Origin: an uncultured Oscillospiraceae bacterium
Lineage (GTDB): Bacteria; Bacillota; Clostridia; Oscillospirales; Oscillospiraceae
DNA: 64,000 nt
Assembly: GCA_958423465.1 (NCBI GenBank)
Contig: CATZRD010000003.1
Coordinates: 1-64,000 of the forward strand
Direction: 5' to 3'
Of this stretch, positions 23,701 to 31,125 are shown in pieces. Below the pieces are notes generated by a model. It ran no database searches, had not been told where the DNA came from, and saw only the letters and a list, made by a program, of their open reading frames with translations. A program made the position numbers and the translations under genes. The stretch's first letter is position 1, and every line of letters begins with the position of its first letter.

Positions 23701-26700
23701 CAGAGATATTCCACGCCCACGTTCACCGGCACCACACCGGAGACCGAGGCCATATAGAGGCCGGTGTCCGGGTCGTAGGTGGTGTCGTAGGAATAGACCC
23801 CGCCGTCCTCGGTGAACACGTTCAGCTTCACGTCCGACACCCGGTCCGTCTTCTCGGTAAACTCGATGGCGAAGGAGAAGCTGAGCTGCTGCATGGCGTA
23901 GTAGCCCAGGCCCTGATTGGGGTGCAGATAGTCGAACACGGTCTCCCACTCCACGCCCTCGGCGGTGTTGTACATGGTGACCCTGCTGACGCCCACATAG
24001 GCGGCGTCATAGACCATCTGGGCGGTCTCCGTGGCGTAGGACGCGCCGCCCGTCTTGACCACGCCATAGACCTCGTGACAGGCGTAGCCGCCCCTGTTCT
24101 CCAGCTCATAGTCGAGGCTCCATTTCCCGGCGGCGTTGGCGGCGGCGGTACCCACCGGTTCCCCGTTGTCGTATACCGTGACCCTGCTGCCCGCCTGGGC
24201 CAGGCCGGAGGCCGTCACGGACTTGGAGCCGGTAGCGGCGGGCACATAGAGCCTGGCGGCGGAGGCCGTCAGGCGGGCGGAGCCCAGGGGCTGGGCCACA
24301 GGCGCGCCGCCCTCGGTGAAGCGGAGATAGGCGGGGATGTGGTAGTCCCCCGGCTCTTTCGCCAGGAAGCACAGGCGTACCACGCCGGCGGCGGCCGCCA
24401 CCGGAATCAGCACCGTCCGGCCGCTCTGGGAGGAGGTGACCTCCTTCCCGTCCGCCGTGGCCCCGCCCAGCATCTCAAGGCCATCGGGCAGCTCCACCGC
24501 CACCTTGAGGCCGGAGGCCGTCCCGGCGTGCTCCGGCTTCAGGGCGTACTCCACCCGCAGGGTGATGAGCCTGCCCACCGCCGCCGAGGTGAAGTTAACG
24601 GTGGTGCCGGTACGGTCCGGGTCCGTATAGGCCAGCTTGGCCTCATCCAGGGCGGGGACCGTCACGCGGCCCAGGTCCGTGATCACGCCGTCGGCCACGG
24701 TAAAGGGGACCGTCACGGCGTAATCCGTCCCCGCGGTCAGGCCCAGGTCCTTCAGGGCGGAGAGGCTGGATACGCTCTTCAGCAGGCCGGTCCTCCGCAG
24801 AAGCGCCGCCTGATAGGTCCCCTTGCTGAGGCCCCGGCTGGTATACTTGCCCTCCGTATCCACCGCCTGGAGCAGGCTGCCGCCGCTGTCGAACAGCAGA
24901 AGGGTGGTGGGGGCGTCGCTTACCAGCTCCACGGTAAATTTGCCCCGCTGAACGAAACGCAATGCGGCCTCGCCGCGGCCGTTTTCGTCCAGGACCACCT
25001 GGGCGAAGTCCGCCGCGCCGGTGCTGCTCTCGGCGGTGACGGTCAGCGTGCCGGAGGGCGCGGCGCCCTCAAACAGGATGTAGGGGTACTGGACCGTGAA
25101 ATCCTCCACCGGGCCGTTTTCGTCCGTTACGGTGAAGGTCAGATCCCGTGCGGAGGTCAGGGCCGTCTCCTCCCCCCTCTCACCGGGGAGGGCGGGGGCC
25201 ACGGAGACCAGGGTCAGAATGATCCGGCTGTCGGGGATGGCGGTGAGCTGGATATTGCCCAGGTCATCCGCCTCGACGGCCACGGACTTGTCATAGAACC
25301 CCGGGGCGGAGACGCGGACCTGGGTGGGCACGTCCTTGATCCGGGCGGTGAACGCGCCGGTTTCGTCGGCAGTCTCCGTCAGCTCCCGGGTATGCCCGCC
25401 GCCAAAATTCTGGGTAAAGACCGCCTTCGCGCCGCCGATGGGCGCGCCGTTCTCGTCCAGCGCCCTGCCGGCAACGGTCCGCTCCGGCAGAGGGGTCAGC
25501 CGGGCGGTAACGTCGGTAGCGTCCCCCTCAGCCAGGGTCACCTCCTGGCGCGAGGGCTGGCTGTAGTCGTAGAGCAGCGGCTCGCCCAGGGTCAGCTCAT
25601 AGCTGTACCGGGGTGCGGTGTCGGTCACGGTGAGCCGGGTCCCCTCGCCCGCCTCCGCGTCACCGGCGTACCAGCGGACCGTGAAGCCCTCGGTCACCCC
25701 GCCGCCGTTTTCATCCTGGACCGTCAAGGTCAGGGTGTGGCCCGGGACCGGCCGGCCGTTGAAGGGGACTCCCAGCTTCGCGGCGTATGTCTCCGCGGCG
25801 CTGCCGGGGTCGCCGTAGATCACGCAGTCCTGATGGACCAGCGTAAGGATTCCATCGTCGATGGTGGTCACGCTGGCGGGAATGCGGATCTCCTTCAGAT
25901 TGGGGGCCTGGTTAAAGCGTCCCAAAATCTGCTCGACGCCGTCCTCGAAGACCAGTTTCTCCAGATTGGGCGCCGGTGCGAAGATGCCCGCGCCCTTCTG
26001 CCCGAAAATCTTCACCCCGCCGGGGATGGTCAGCTCGGTCACTGCCGAGTCGTTGAGTACATTGTTGCCCAGGGTTTTCAGATTGGCGGGCAGCTTCAGC
26101 GTGGTCAGCTGCGTATTCCCCAGCAGCGCGTACTCCCCGATCGACGTGATACCATCCGGCAGAATCAGGGTTTTGAGGCCGGTAGCGCTGAAGCTGTTGC
26201 TGCCCAGCGCCGTTACGGTCTCCGGAAGCTCGATGCTCTCCAGGGACGCGCAGTTGCAAAACGCAAGGGGCCCGATGATCTCCACCCCGTCGGGAACATT
26301 GACAGTGGTAAGGGATGTACAGCCATTAAACAGGCCCTCGGGGAGGATCCTTTTGCTGACATCCGAATGCGTGCCGATACCGGCGGGCAGATGGACAGAC
26401 TGGAGGCTGGTGCACTTCTCAAAGGGCCACTTGCCGATGGTGTGAACGCTGTCCGGAATGTTAATTGACAGCAGTCCCGAGCAGCGCTGGAACACCTGTT
26501 GACCGATCTCCTCCAGCGTGCTGGGCAGGGACACGGTTGTCAAATTCTCGCAGTCGGAAAAGGCGAATTGCCCCAGGTATGTGATGCCCTCTTCGACCAC
26601 CAGATTCTGAATCTGAAGCTTAAGATCGCCGGCTTTCCAAGGCGCGCCGGAGCCGGTGGAATAGTAATTGGGAACTCGTCCCTGGCCGCTGATGGTCAGG

Positions 26701-26999
26701 GTACCCTGGTCATCCAGCGACCAATGGATATCGCCGCTATTTCCGCTGGCGACGATATTGTCTTCCGCCGCAGCGGCGTCTTCCGTTCCACCGGCGGCTT
26801 CTTCCTCCGCCGTGCCAGCGGTGGCGGCTTCCGTCGCGGCGGCGTCCTCCTCCGCCGCAGCGGGGACCTCTTCTCCCTCCGTCATGACGGGGTTTTCTTC
26901 CCCCGTCACAACGATCTCCTCCTCCGCCGCAAAGGCGGCGGCTGGCAGCGCGCCCAGGGCCATGACCAGGGCCAACAGGATCGACAGGATTCGTTTCAT
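20757..26999 (-). CDS. Giant LRR surface protein with C-terminal SLH domains
   Basis: A 2,080-residue secreted protein. A signal peptide (MKRILSILLALVMALGALPA) is followed by an acidic Ala/Glu-rich stretch (to ~residue 80), BspA-type leucine-rich repeats (~95-390, e.g. LTTVSLPSTLEEIGQQVF), several carboxypeptidase-regulatory-like and Ig-like beta segments (~410-1000), a long unassigned region, a PEGA-like segment (~1620), a chitobiase-like C-terminal domain (~1800-1880), and three SLH repeats (from YADVPANAWYYDAVAYVADR) that would anchor it to secondary wall polymer. The start was set at 26999 by GAGGAGG and the signal peptide. Likely a host- or matrix-binding protein; no catalytic domain was recognised. 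Its promoter shares an operator with the upstream kinase gene. Confidence 0.88.
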   Translation of the reverse strand: MKRILSILLALVMALGALPAAAFAAEEEIVVTGEENPVMTEGEEVPAAAEEDAAATEAATAGTAEEEAAGGTEDAAAAEDNIVASGNSGDIHWSLDDQGTLTISGQGRVPNYYSTGSGAPWKAGDLKLQIQNLVVEEGITYLGQFAFSDCENLTTVSLPSTLEEIGQQVFQRCSGLLSINIPDSVHTIGKWPFEKCTSLQSVHLPAGIGTHSDVSKRILPEGLFNGCTSLTTVNVPDGVEIIGPLAFCNCASLESIELPETVTALGSNSFSATGLKTLILPDGITSIGEYALLGNTQLTTLKLPANLKTLGNNVLNDSAVTELTIPGGVKIFGQKGAGIFAPAPNLEKLVFEDGVEQILGRFNQAPNLKEIRIPASVTTIDDGILTLVHQDCVIYGDPGSAAETYAAKLGVPFNGRPVPGHTLTLTVQDENGGGVTEGFTVRWYAGDAEAGEGTRLTVTDTAPRYSYELTLGEPLLYDYSQPSRQEVTLAEGDATDVTARLTPLPERTVAGRALDENGAPIGGAKAVFTQNFGGGHTRELTETADETGAFTARIKDVPTQVRVSAPGFYDKSVAVEADDLGNIQLTAIPDSRIILTLVSVAPALPGERGEETALTSARDLTFTVTDENGPVEDFTVQYPYILFEGAAPSGTLTVTAESSTGAADFAQVVLDENGRGEAALRFVQRGKFTVELVSDAPTTLLLFDSGGSLLQAVDTEGKYTSRGLSKGTYQAALLRRTGLLKSVSSLSALKDLGLTAGTDYAVTVPFTVADGVITDLGRVTVPALDEAKLAYTDPDRTGTTVNFTSAAVGRLITLRVEYALKPEHAGTASGLKVAVELPDGLEMLGGATADGKEVTSSQSGRTVLIPVAAAAGVVRLCFLAKEPGDYHIPAYLRFTEGGAPVAQPLGSARLTASAARLYVPAATGSKSVTASGLAQAGSRVTVYDNGEPVGTAAANAAGKWSLDYELENRGGYACHEVYGVVKTGGASYATETAQMVYDAAYVGVSRVTMYNTAEGVEWETVFDYLHPNQGLGYYAMQQLSFSFAIEFTEKTDRVSDVKLNVFTEDGGVYSYDTTYDPDTGLYMASVSGVVPVNVGVEYLCASDSSVQYSGMSPEGVRAYFSEATQAVEDLLTPVDAGDLGNDVGYVTMGLEGSDETFDILLTPLDYSAFTPEVLEERNFLFDGENGLWYVLSIDEDTVEFIIVDSKEETAFSIGAAYDLPVAEAEEAPAMLRAAARGGTSTGTASSWERIGKDLLEKLPFPLVPSITADLDLQDISIMLNRKHTEMWEEYFNLKQLLYKYLYASCPGTMQPRMSQEDGIRALHMLSNFRQNEDYRYRYWRSMLDDVYSSKIRNALVMDVLTSGLAKAVSKIPNLLSEGQLLKLPVVCKNQINTLNVLKLSEPLTDLAEKFYSYFDAWGDGFGDLGGYDLPTQSGFWDFTDVNGSPYYLGIKDAYDNGRVEASMVQDFILRSLTKCPEDPTPEDPEGKDRSPEDDKRVKRDPSGFVCEAVASNRLEGVTATLYYKANETDAPVQWDGAEYGEKNPIATDANGVYRWDVPVGWWQVKYEKDGYESAQSEWLPVPPPQTEVNIALVSTQTPTVQSVTAYPDGVRLAFSQYLKPESVTVTVLCGGRAVGGTIAPVNAEAGFADPGNQYASVYVFTPEVALSDAVTVQVTDAESYNGERLTAYEAETPVTVRPTGLTAPETAIAALGGETTLTVRLQPAEAAAGKTLRVTSDMPSVIAPAAETVSFGPDGTASVVVRGRLLGAATVTFTLEGSDLPAVSTEVTVSAGAASENRCAAVSASIPSGSTVASGTMLTLTTATRGAAIYYTLDKSCPCVTDNPARKLYTGPITLTEDIFLIAYAVKEGWEDSPTAKFEFHVTTGETPVVPPVVRPTQPGRPDTPDTPDLPDPGYADVPANAWYYDAVAYVADRGLMTGTTAETFAPDAATTRAMVWTILGRLSGAEVDGGSPWYAAAQRWAVETGVSDGSDPDGRITREQLAAMLYRFAGEPDLLDSELAALSEFADYEDVSGYAYRAMAWAVSNGIINGVDGALAPQNFATRAQVAAMLMRYCLLLGK

Positions 27000-27051
27000 A
27001 GGCTTCCTCCTCGCAGAACGTGGTTCCTTCATCTAAAATAACCTGAGCACC

Positions 27052-27095
27052 AGTATACCGGCGTCCAGAATGTTTTTGGTATGCACGCTGCATAC
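27052..27095 (-). promoter_or_regulatory. Palindrome-dependent promoter of the giant surface protein
   Basis: On the minus strand a 7-bp-arm palindrome, GTATGCA-GCG-TGCATAC (27079-27095), is followed by CAAAA, 16 bases and TATACT (27052-27057). The position a -35 would occupy reads ACCAAA, far from consensus. The palindrome centre is about 42 bases before the predicted start, the place of a class II activator site. The kinase promoter has the same arrangement base for base in spacing. Confidence 0.75.
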
Positions 27096-27119
27096 TTTTT
27101 CGAAGAATGGATATTTTTG

Positions 27120-28964
27120 TCAGCTCACCGTCAGGCGGAAGGGCGGCTCGCCCAGCTGCTCCCGCAGCCGCTCCGCCTGCTGGGGACCGCACAGGACCTC
27201 CTCCAGGGCCTCCAGCTCCCGCAGGGGCGTCCAGTCCTCCACGGCGGCCTGGGTCAGGTCCAGCGAGATGAGCTCCGTCAGGCCCTCCAGAGGCGTCAGC
27301 GACAGGGGCTGACTGCTGAGCACCGTCAGGCGCTGTAAAGACGTCATGCGCTCCGCGCCGGCCAGGGAGGACAGGTCCGCCTGGTGGATGAACAGGATAT
27401 GCAGCTCGTCCAGGGAGGCCAGGGCCGTCAGGTCCGTCATCCCCTCCCCGTGCCAGAAGAACAGGTTCTTCAGTTCGGTGAGATCCCCGATCGTCTCCAT
27501 CTGCCCGGCCCTTACGGGGCGGAGGAACAGGGTGTCCAGGTGGGGCAGCTCCGTCAAGGCGGAGATGTCCCCCAGGCCCTCCACGTCGTGGAGCCGCAGC
27601 TCATACAGGCTGGTCAGCCCCGCCAGGGAATCCAGACTGGTCAGGGCGGTGGCCCCGGCGTCCAGCCGCCAGAGCTGCCCGCAGCCGGCCAGGGGGCTGA
27701 GATCGGATACCGGATTGCCGCCGACGAACAGCTCCCGGAGCTGTTCGCAGGCGGACAGAGGGCCAAGGTCCGCGATCTGGTTGTTGGTCAGCGCCAGCCG
27801 CTCCAGGGCGGCGCAGCCGCCGAGGGGCGTCAGATCCCGAAGCTGCTGGCCGCACAGGGCCAGCTCCCGCAGGTTGGGCATATGGGCCAGGTCCTCCGCC
27901 GTGTCCACGCCGCCGGAAGCAGTGACCGGCGCTCCGTCCAGATACAGGTTTTTGCCCTCCATGGAGATCTGATCCCAGCGGTCCGCGTTCTGCCCGCCGC
28001 AGAGGAACAAATGCGTGATACCCTCCAGATCCGCCTCCGTCACCGTCCCCGGCTCCTTGTCCAGCTGGCGGCAGACCTCACGTTCAATGGCGGCGCTGGC
28101 GAAGCGGTAGGTCCCGTCCCCGCCAGGGCGGCGCGAAAAGCGCCAGGCCAGCCCGGCCAGGGCCAGCAGCGCCGCCAAAAGGATGCATAGCGCCGCCGGA
28201 CGCGGCCGCCGCTTCGGCCGGCCCAACAGGGCCTGCTCCACCGCGGCGGCGTCCGGGTAGCGGTCGTCCGGGTCAAAGCGGGTGCAGTTCCCCACAATGG
28301 ACCGCAGAGGCTCTTCCATCGTTCCACGGTCCAGCGGCTGCTCCCCGGTGGCCAGCTCGTGGAGCAGGACCCCCAGGGCGTACACATCGGACCGGGCATC
28401 CGTCTGCCGGTAGCCGAATTGCTCCGGTGGGGCGGAGGTGGGAGTCCCCAGTACCCGGGTGTCCCGCCGGGCGGCGGCGTCGTAGCGGCGGGCGATGCCG
28501 AAGTCGATGAGGACGTACCGGTCCCGGCCGGCGCGGATGATATTCTCCGGCTTGATATCCCGGTGGATCACCGGGGGATCCTGGCTGTGACACCGCTTGA
28601 GGATCCGGCACAGGGCCAGGCCGATCTCCCGTACCTCCCCCGCAGGCAGCGGCATCCGCTTTTGGGCATAGTCCAGCAGGGATTCACCGGGGACATATTC
28701 CCGCAGCAGGTAGGAACAGCCGTCCTCCTGAAAGCCATCCAGCCCCACCGGTACGCCGTCCCCCGCCACCTGCCGGAGCAGCCGCAGCTCCTCGGCCAGA
28801 TCCTCGCTCCCATCCCGGGAGCGCTTGAGAACCACCTGCCGGCCGTTGGCTTTATTGCGCAGCAGCATAGTCTGCCGCTGGCGGCCCTCCTTCAGGAACG
28901 CCAGAAACTCATATTCCCCCGCCAAGGCCCGGGGGAGGAACGCCTGTGCTTGCCGATCCGTCAT
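27120..28964 (-). CDS. Membrane Ser/Thr protein kinase with extracellular LRR domain
   Basis: A 614-residue receptor-like kinase. The cytoplasmic kinase (~1-255) has VVLKRSRDG (lysine), HRDIKPENII, VLIDFGIARRYD and SAPPEQFGYRQTDARSDVYA. The usual glycine-rich loop is weak (FLKEGRQRQTMLL). One transmembrane helix follows (AALCILLAALLALAGLAWRF, ~262-282). The outside part (~285-614) contains internalin-like leucine-rich repeats, e.g. LRELALCGQQLRDLTPLGGC and ALERLALTNNQIADLGPLSA. This differs from the common PASTA-type PrkC kinases and suggests protein or peptide sensing. It lies between an XRE-like regulator gene and the giant LRR protein, all in one direction, and shares its operator with the latter. 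Ligand and substrates are unknown. Confidence 0.88.
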   Translation of the reverse strand: MTDRQAQAFLPRALAGEYEFLAFLKEGRQRQTMLLRNKANGRQVVLKRSRDGSEDLAEELRLLRQVAGDGVPVGLDGFQEDGCSYLLREYVPGESLLDYAQKRMPLPAGEVREIGLALCRILKRCHSQDPPVIHRDIKPENIIRAGRDRYVLIDFGIARRYDAAARRDTRVLGTPTSAPPEQFGYRQTDARSDVYALGVLLHELATGEQPLDRGTMEEPLRSIVGNCTRFDPDDRYPDAAAVEQALLGRPKRRPRPAALCILLAALLALAGLAWRFSRRPGGDGTYRFASAAIEREVCRQLDKEPGTVTEADLEGITHLFLCGGQNADRWDQISMEGKNLYLDGAPVTASGGVDTAEDLAHMPNLRELALCGQQLRDLTPLGGCAALERLALTNNQIADLGPLSACEQLRELFVGGNPVSDLSPLAGCGQLWRLDAGATALTSLDSLAGLTSLYELRLHDVEGLGDISALTELPHLDTLFLRPVRAGQMETIGDLTELKNLFFWHGEGMTDLTALASLDELHILFIHQADLSSLAGAERMTSLQRLTVLSSQPLSLTPLEGLTELISLDLTQAAVEDWTPLRELEALEEVLCGPQQAERLREQLGEPPFRLTVS

Positions 28965-29040
28965 AACACCACACTGCCAACCCTATTCGTGAGATACGCC
29001 CCTGCCGTCCGAAGGCGGGGCGCTTCGCCGTCCGGCGTAT

Positions 29041-29084
29041 ATGATAGCAGATCGCGGTCCGCTTTTGGTGTGCAGCCTGCATAC
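29041..29084 (-). promoter_or_regulatory. Palindrome-dependent promoter of the LRR kinase
   Basis: Minus-strand GTATGCA-GGC-TGCACAC (29068-29084), CAAAA, 16 bases, TATCAT (29041-29046). Nineteen of 22 bases from the palindrome through CCAAAA match the surface-protein site, and the distance to the -10 is identical. The -35 position again reads ACCAAA. The remainder of the 28,965-29,109 gap also holds a GC-rich inverted repeat near 29,003-29,037, with no clear gene. Confidence 0.75.
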
Positions 29085-29109
29085 CGCGAAAATTTTCTGC
29101 TGCGGCGGG

Positions 29110-29556
29110 TCACACCAGCGGATCTTCCCCCAGGGAGCGCAGCAGATCATCCGCCTCCAGGAGACTTAGTCCCCGATTCAGGCAGAAAATGACGGCGGCG
29201 TCCCGCCGCACCCTGGGATAGAGCGCACCCCTCCGGGCCGCCCGCAGCAGCCGCTGGGTCTCCTCCGGCGTCAGCGCCAGCACCAGCGCCAGCCGCAGCA
29301 CGATATCCCGGCCGGGGGCGCGCACGCCGCTGCAGAGCTGATAGGCGAAAGAGCGGCTGAGCAGGGCCAGCTCCCCCATCCGGGCCGCGGACATGCCCCT
29401 TTGCTCCAGCAGCCGGGCCAGGCAGATGGGAAAAGGCGGGGCGTCCAGCTGCGGAGCCAGCTCCTCCAGCATCGGAGGCAGTTCCTCTGCCCGCTCCAAA
29501 AGCAGCAGCAGCTCCTGGGTACAGAGGCGCTGCGGTTCTCTGACCGATTCTTTCAT
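29110..29556 (-). CDS. XRE-like helix-turn-helix protein
   Basis: A 148-residue protein with a helix-turn-helix-like core in the middle (GMSAARMGELALLSRSFAYQ then RAPGRDIVLRLALVLALTPE), flanked by an acidic leucine-rich N-terminal helix region and a helical C-terminal part (AAVIFCLNRGLSLLEADDLL). The family layout resembles XRE-type regulators without an added ligand domain. It precedes the LRR kinase by 145 bases and has a good constitutive promoter, whereas the two genes downstream have palindrome-dependent promoters. It is the natural candidate for the protein that binds that palindrome, which is inference. Alternatively it is a kinase partner or substrate. Confidence 0.65.
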   Translation of the reverse strand: MKESVREPQRLCTQELLLLLERAEELPPMLEELAPQLDAPPFPICLARLLEQRGMSAARMGELALLSRSFAYQLCSGVRAPGRDIVLRLALVLALTPEETQRLLRAARRGALYPRVRRDAAVIFCLNRGLSLLEADDLLRSLGEDPLV

Positions 29557-29615
29557 ATGGCAGATCCTCCTCCCTTCCGTTGGCTTTCCACGTCTGCCGC
29601 AGCCTTATGTCAAGG

Positions 29616-29644
29616 ATTATACCAGTATTCCCGCCCTTTTGCAA
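29616..29644 (-). promoter_or_regulatory. Sigma-A promoter for the XRE-like gene
   Basis: Minus-strand TTGCAA (29639-29644), 17 bases, TATAAT (29616-29621). Confidence 0.75.
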
Positions 29645-29690
29645 CCATCATCACGGGGATATGGTCCTAATATATCCCGATTCGCGCCCT

Positions 29691-29719
29691 TTGACAAGAT
29701 CCGCCCCCCGTGCTATGAT
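29691..29719 (+). promoter_or_regulatory. Sigma-A promoter for the DUF2284 gene
   Basis: TTGACA (29691-29696), 17 bases, TATGAT (29714-29719), about 48 bases before the ATG. Confidence 0.75.
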
Positions 29720-29766
29720 AGCAGGCAGATACGCGCGGCAAGTATGAGTGGAAGGAAGGATACGAT

Positions 29767-30300
29767 ATGGACCGGGAACGGCTGGAAGCGGAGCTGGCGG
29801 AGCTGCCCATCGTGCAGTACGCCTTTTTTGAGACGGAGGAGCTGACCTTCACGGACCGGGTGCGGTATGTGTGCGAGCACGAGTGCCCCCAGTACGGCAG
29901 AAGCTGGGCCTGCCCGCCGGCGGTGGGCACGGTGGACGAATGCGTCGCCCGGTGCCGCAGCTATCCTCACGCACTGCTCATCACCACCATGGCGGAGGTT
30001 TCGGACATCGCCGACATGGAGGCGACTCTGGCCACCCGGGCCGGCCACGAGGCCGTCACCCGCCAGGTCCACCGGTTCATGCGGGACCAGGGGACAGAGC
30101 CGCTGGTGCTGTCCACGGAATCCTGCGCCGTGTGCGGGACGTGCTCCTACCCCGACGGGCCCTGCCGCCGCCCGGAGCTGATGTACCCCTGCGTGGAGAG
30201 TCAGGGCATCCTGGTCACCGACATCGCCCAGCGGCTGGGCATCGAATTCCAGGCGGGGAACAACATCGTCACCTGGTTCAGCCTGCTGCTCTACCGGTAA
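29767..30300 (+). CDS. DUF2284 cysteine-rich metal-binding protein
   Basis: A 177-residue cytoplasmic protein with many conserved cysteines: CEHECPQYGRSWACPPAVG near residue 37, and STESCAVCGTCSYPDGPCRR with PELMYPCVESQGI later. These are the hallmarks of DUF2284, probably an iron-sulfur or other metal-binding protein of anaerobes. Function is unknown. It is monocistronic, with its own promoter and a 120-base gap before the ABC transporter. Confidence 0.82.
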   Translation: MDRERLEAELAELPIVQYAFFETEELTFTDRVRYVCEHECPQYGRSWACPPAVGTVDECVARCRSYPHALLITTMAEVSDIADMEATLATRAGHEAVTRQVHRFMRDQGTEPLVLSTESCAVCGTCSYPDGPCRRPELMYPCVESQGILVTDIAQRLGIEFQAGNNIVTWFSLLLYR

Positions 30301-30320
30301 GCAAAACTTAACGAAATCTT

Positions 30321-30349
30321 CATCCTTTTCCCGAATCCTGTGGTATAGT
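30321..30349 (+). promoter_or_regulatory. Possible regulated promoter for the ABC transporter
   Basis: TATAGT (30344-30349) has only a poor -35 (CATCCT) 17 bases upstream. Just before it, CTTAACGAAATCTTCATC (30307-30324) looks like two imperfect 6-base repeats spaced one helical turn apart, as bound by OmpR-type response regulators. The operator reading is tentative. Confidence 0.35.
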
Positions 30350-30420
30350 TGGTTTTGAATCCATGAAATCGATAAACCGGGACGCCGCCTGACAGGACGG
30401 GCCCCTTTTGAGGTGGGAGC

Positions 30421-31125
30421 ATGAGCGGGTTTGTTGCGTTTGAGCATGTGAAAAAGGTCTACCGCATGGGCGAGGTGGAGATCGAGGCCCTGCGGGACGC
30501 CACGTTTACTGTGGAGCGGGGAGAGCTGTGCGTCATCGTGGGTCCCAGCGGAGCGGGCAAGACCACCCTGCTGAACATCCTGGGGGGCATGGACACCCTC
30601 ACCAGCGGCCGGGTGCTGCTGGAGGGAAAGGAGATCTCCGCCTACACCCCCCGGCAGCTCACCGACTACCGGCGGCATGACATCGGCTTCGTCTTTCAGT
30701 TCTACAATCTGGTGCCCAACCTGACGGCGCTGGAAAACGTGGAGCTGGCGGCCCAGATCTGCCGGGACCCTCTGGACGCCGGTCAGGTGCTGGACCAGGT
30801 GGGCCTGTCCGCCCGGAAGGCCAACTTCCCCGCCCAGCTCTCCGGCGGCGAGCAGCAGCGGGTGGCCATCGCCCGGGCCCTGGCCAAAAACCCCAAGCTG
30901 CTGCTGTGCGACGAGCCCACCGGCGCGCTGGACTACCACACCGGCAAGGCCATTTTGAAGCTGCTCCAGGACATGAGCCGGGAAAAGGGCATGACGGTGA
31001 TCATCATTACCCACAACAGCGCCCTCACCGCCATGGCGGACCGGGTGATCCAGGTCAAAAACGGCGCTGTCGTTGACATGAGGACCAATCCCGCACCGAC
31101 GCCGGTGGAGGAGATCGAGTGGTGA
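30421..31125 (+). CDS. ABC transporter ATP-binding protein (MacB/LolD type)
   Basis: A 234-residue ATPase with Walker A VGPSGAGKTTLLNILGG, Q-loop FVFQFYNLVPNLTALENVEL, signature LSGGEQQRVAIARAL, Walker B LLLCDEPTGALD and the H-loop IITHNS. FQFYNL and TGALD are typical of the MacB/LolD/BceA group, which power mechanotransmission or peptide and lipid export. Its stop overlaps the start of the permease gene, so the pair is coupled. Confidence 0.93.
   Translation: MSGFVAFEHVKKVYRMGEVEIEALRDATFTVERGELCVIVGPSGAGKTTLLNILGGMDTLTSGRVLLEGKEISAYTPRQLTDYRRHDIGFVFQFYNLVPNLTALENVELAAQICRDPLDAGQVLDQVGLSARKANFPAQLSGGEQQRVAIARALAKNPKLLLCDEPTGALDYHTGKAILKLLQDMSREKGMTVIIITHNSALTAMADRVIQVKNGAVVDMRTNPAPTPVEEIEW

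Noticed and set aside
23031..26468. A 1,145-codon plus-strand frame
   Set aside because: Antisense shadow of the giant surface-protein gene, with low-complexity His/Gly/Ala/Val composition and no ribosome site.
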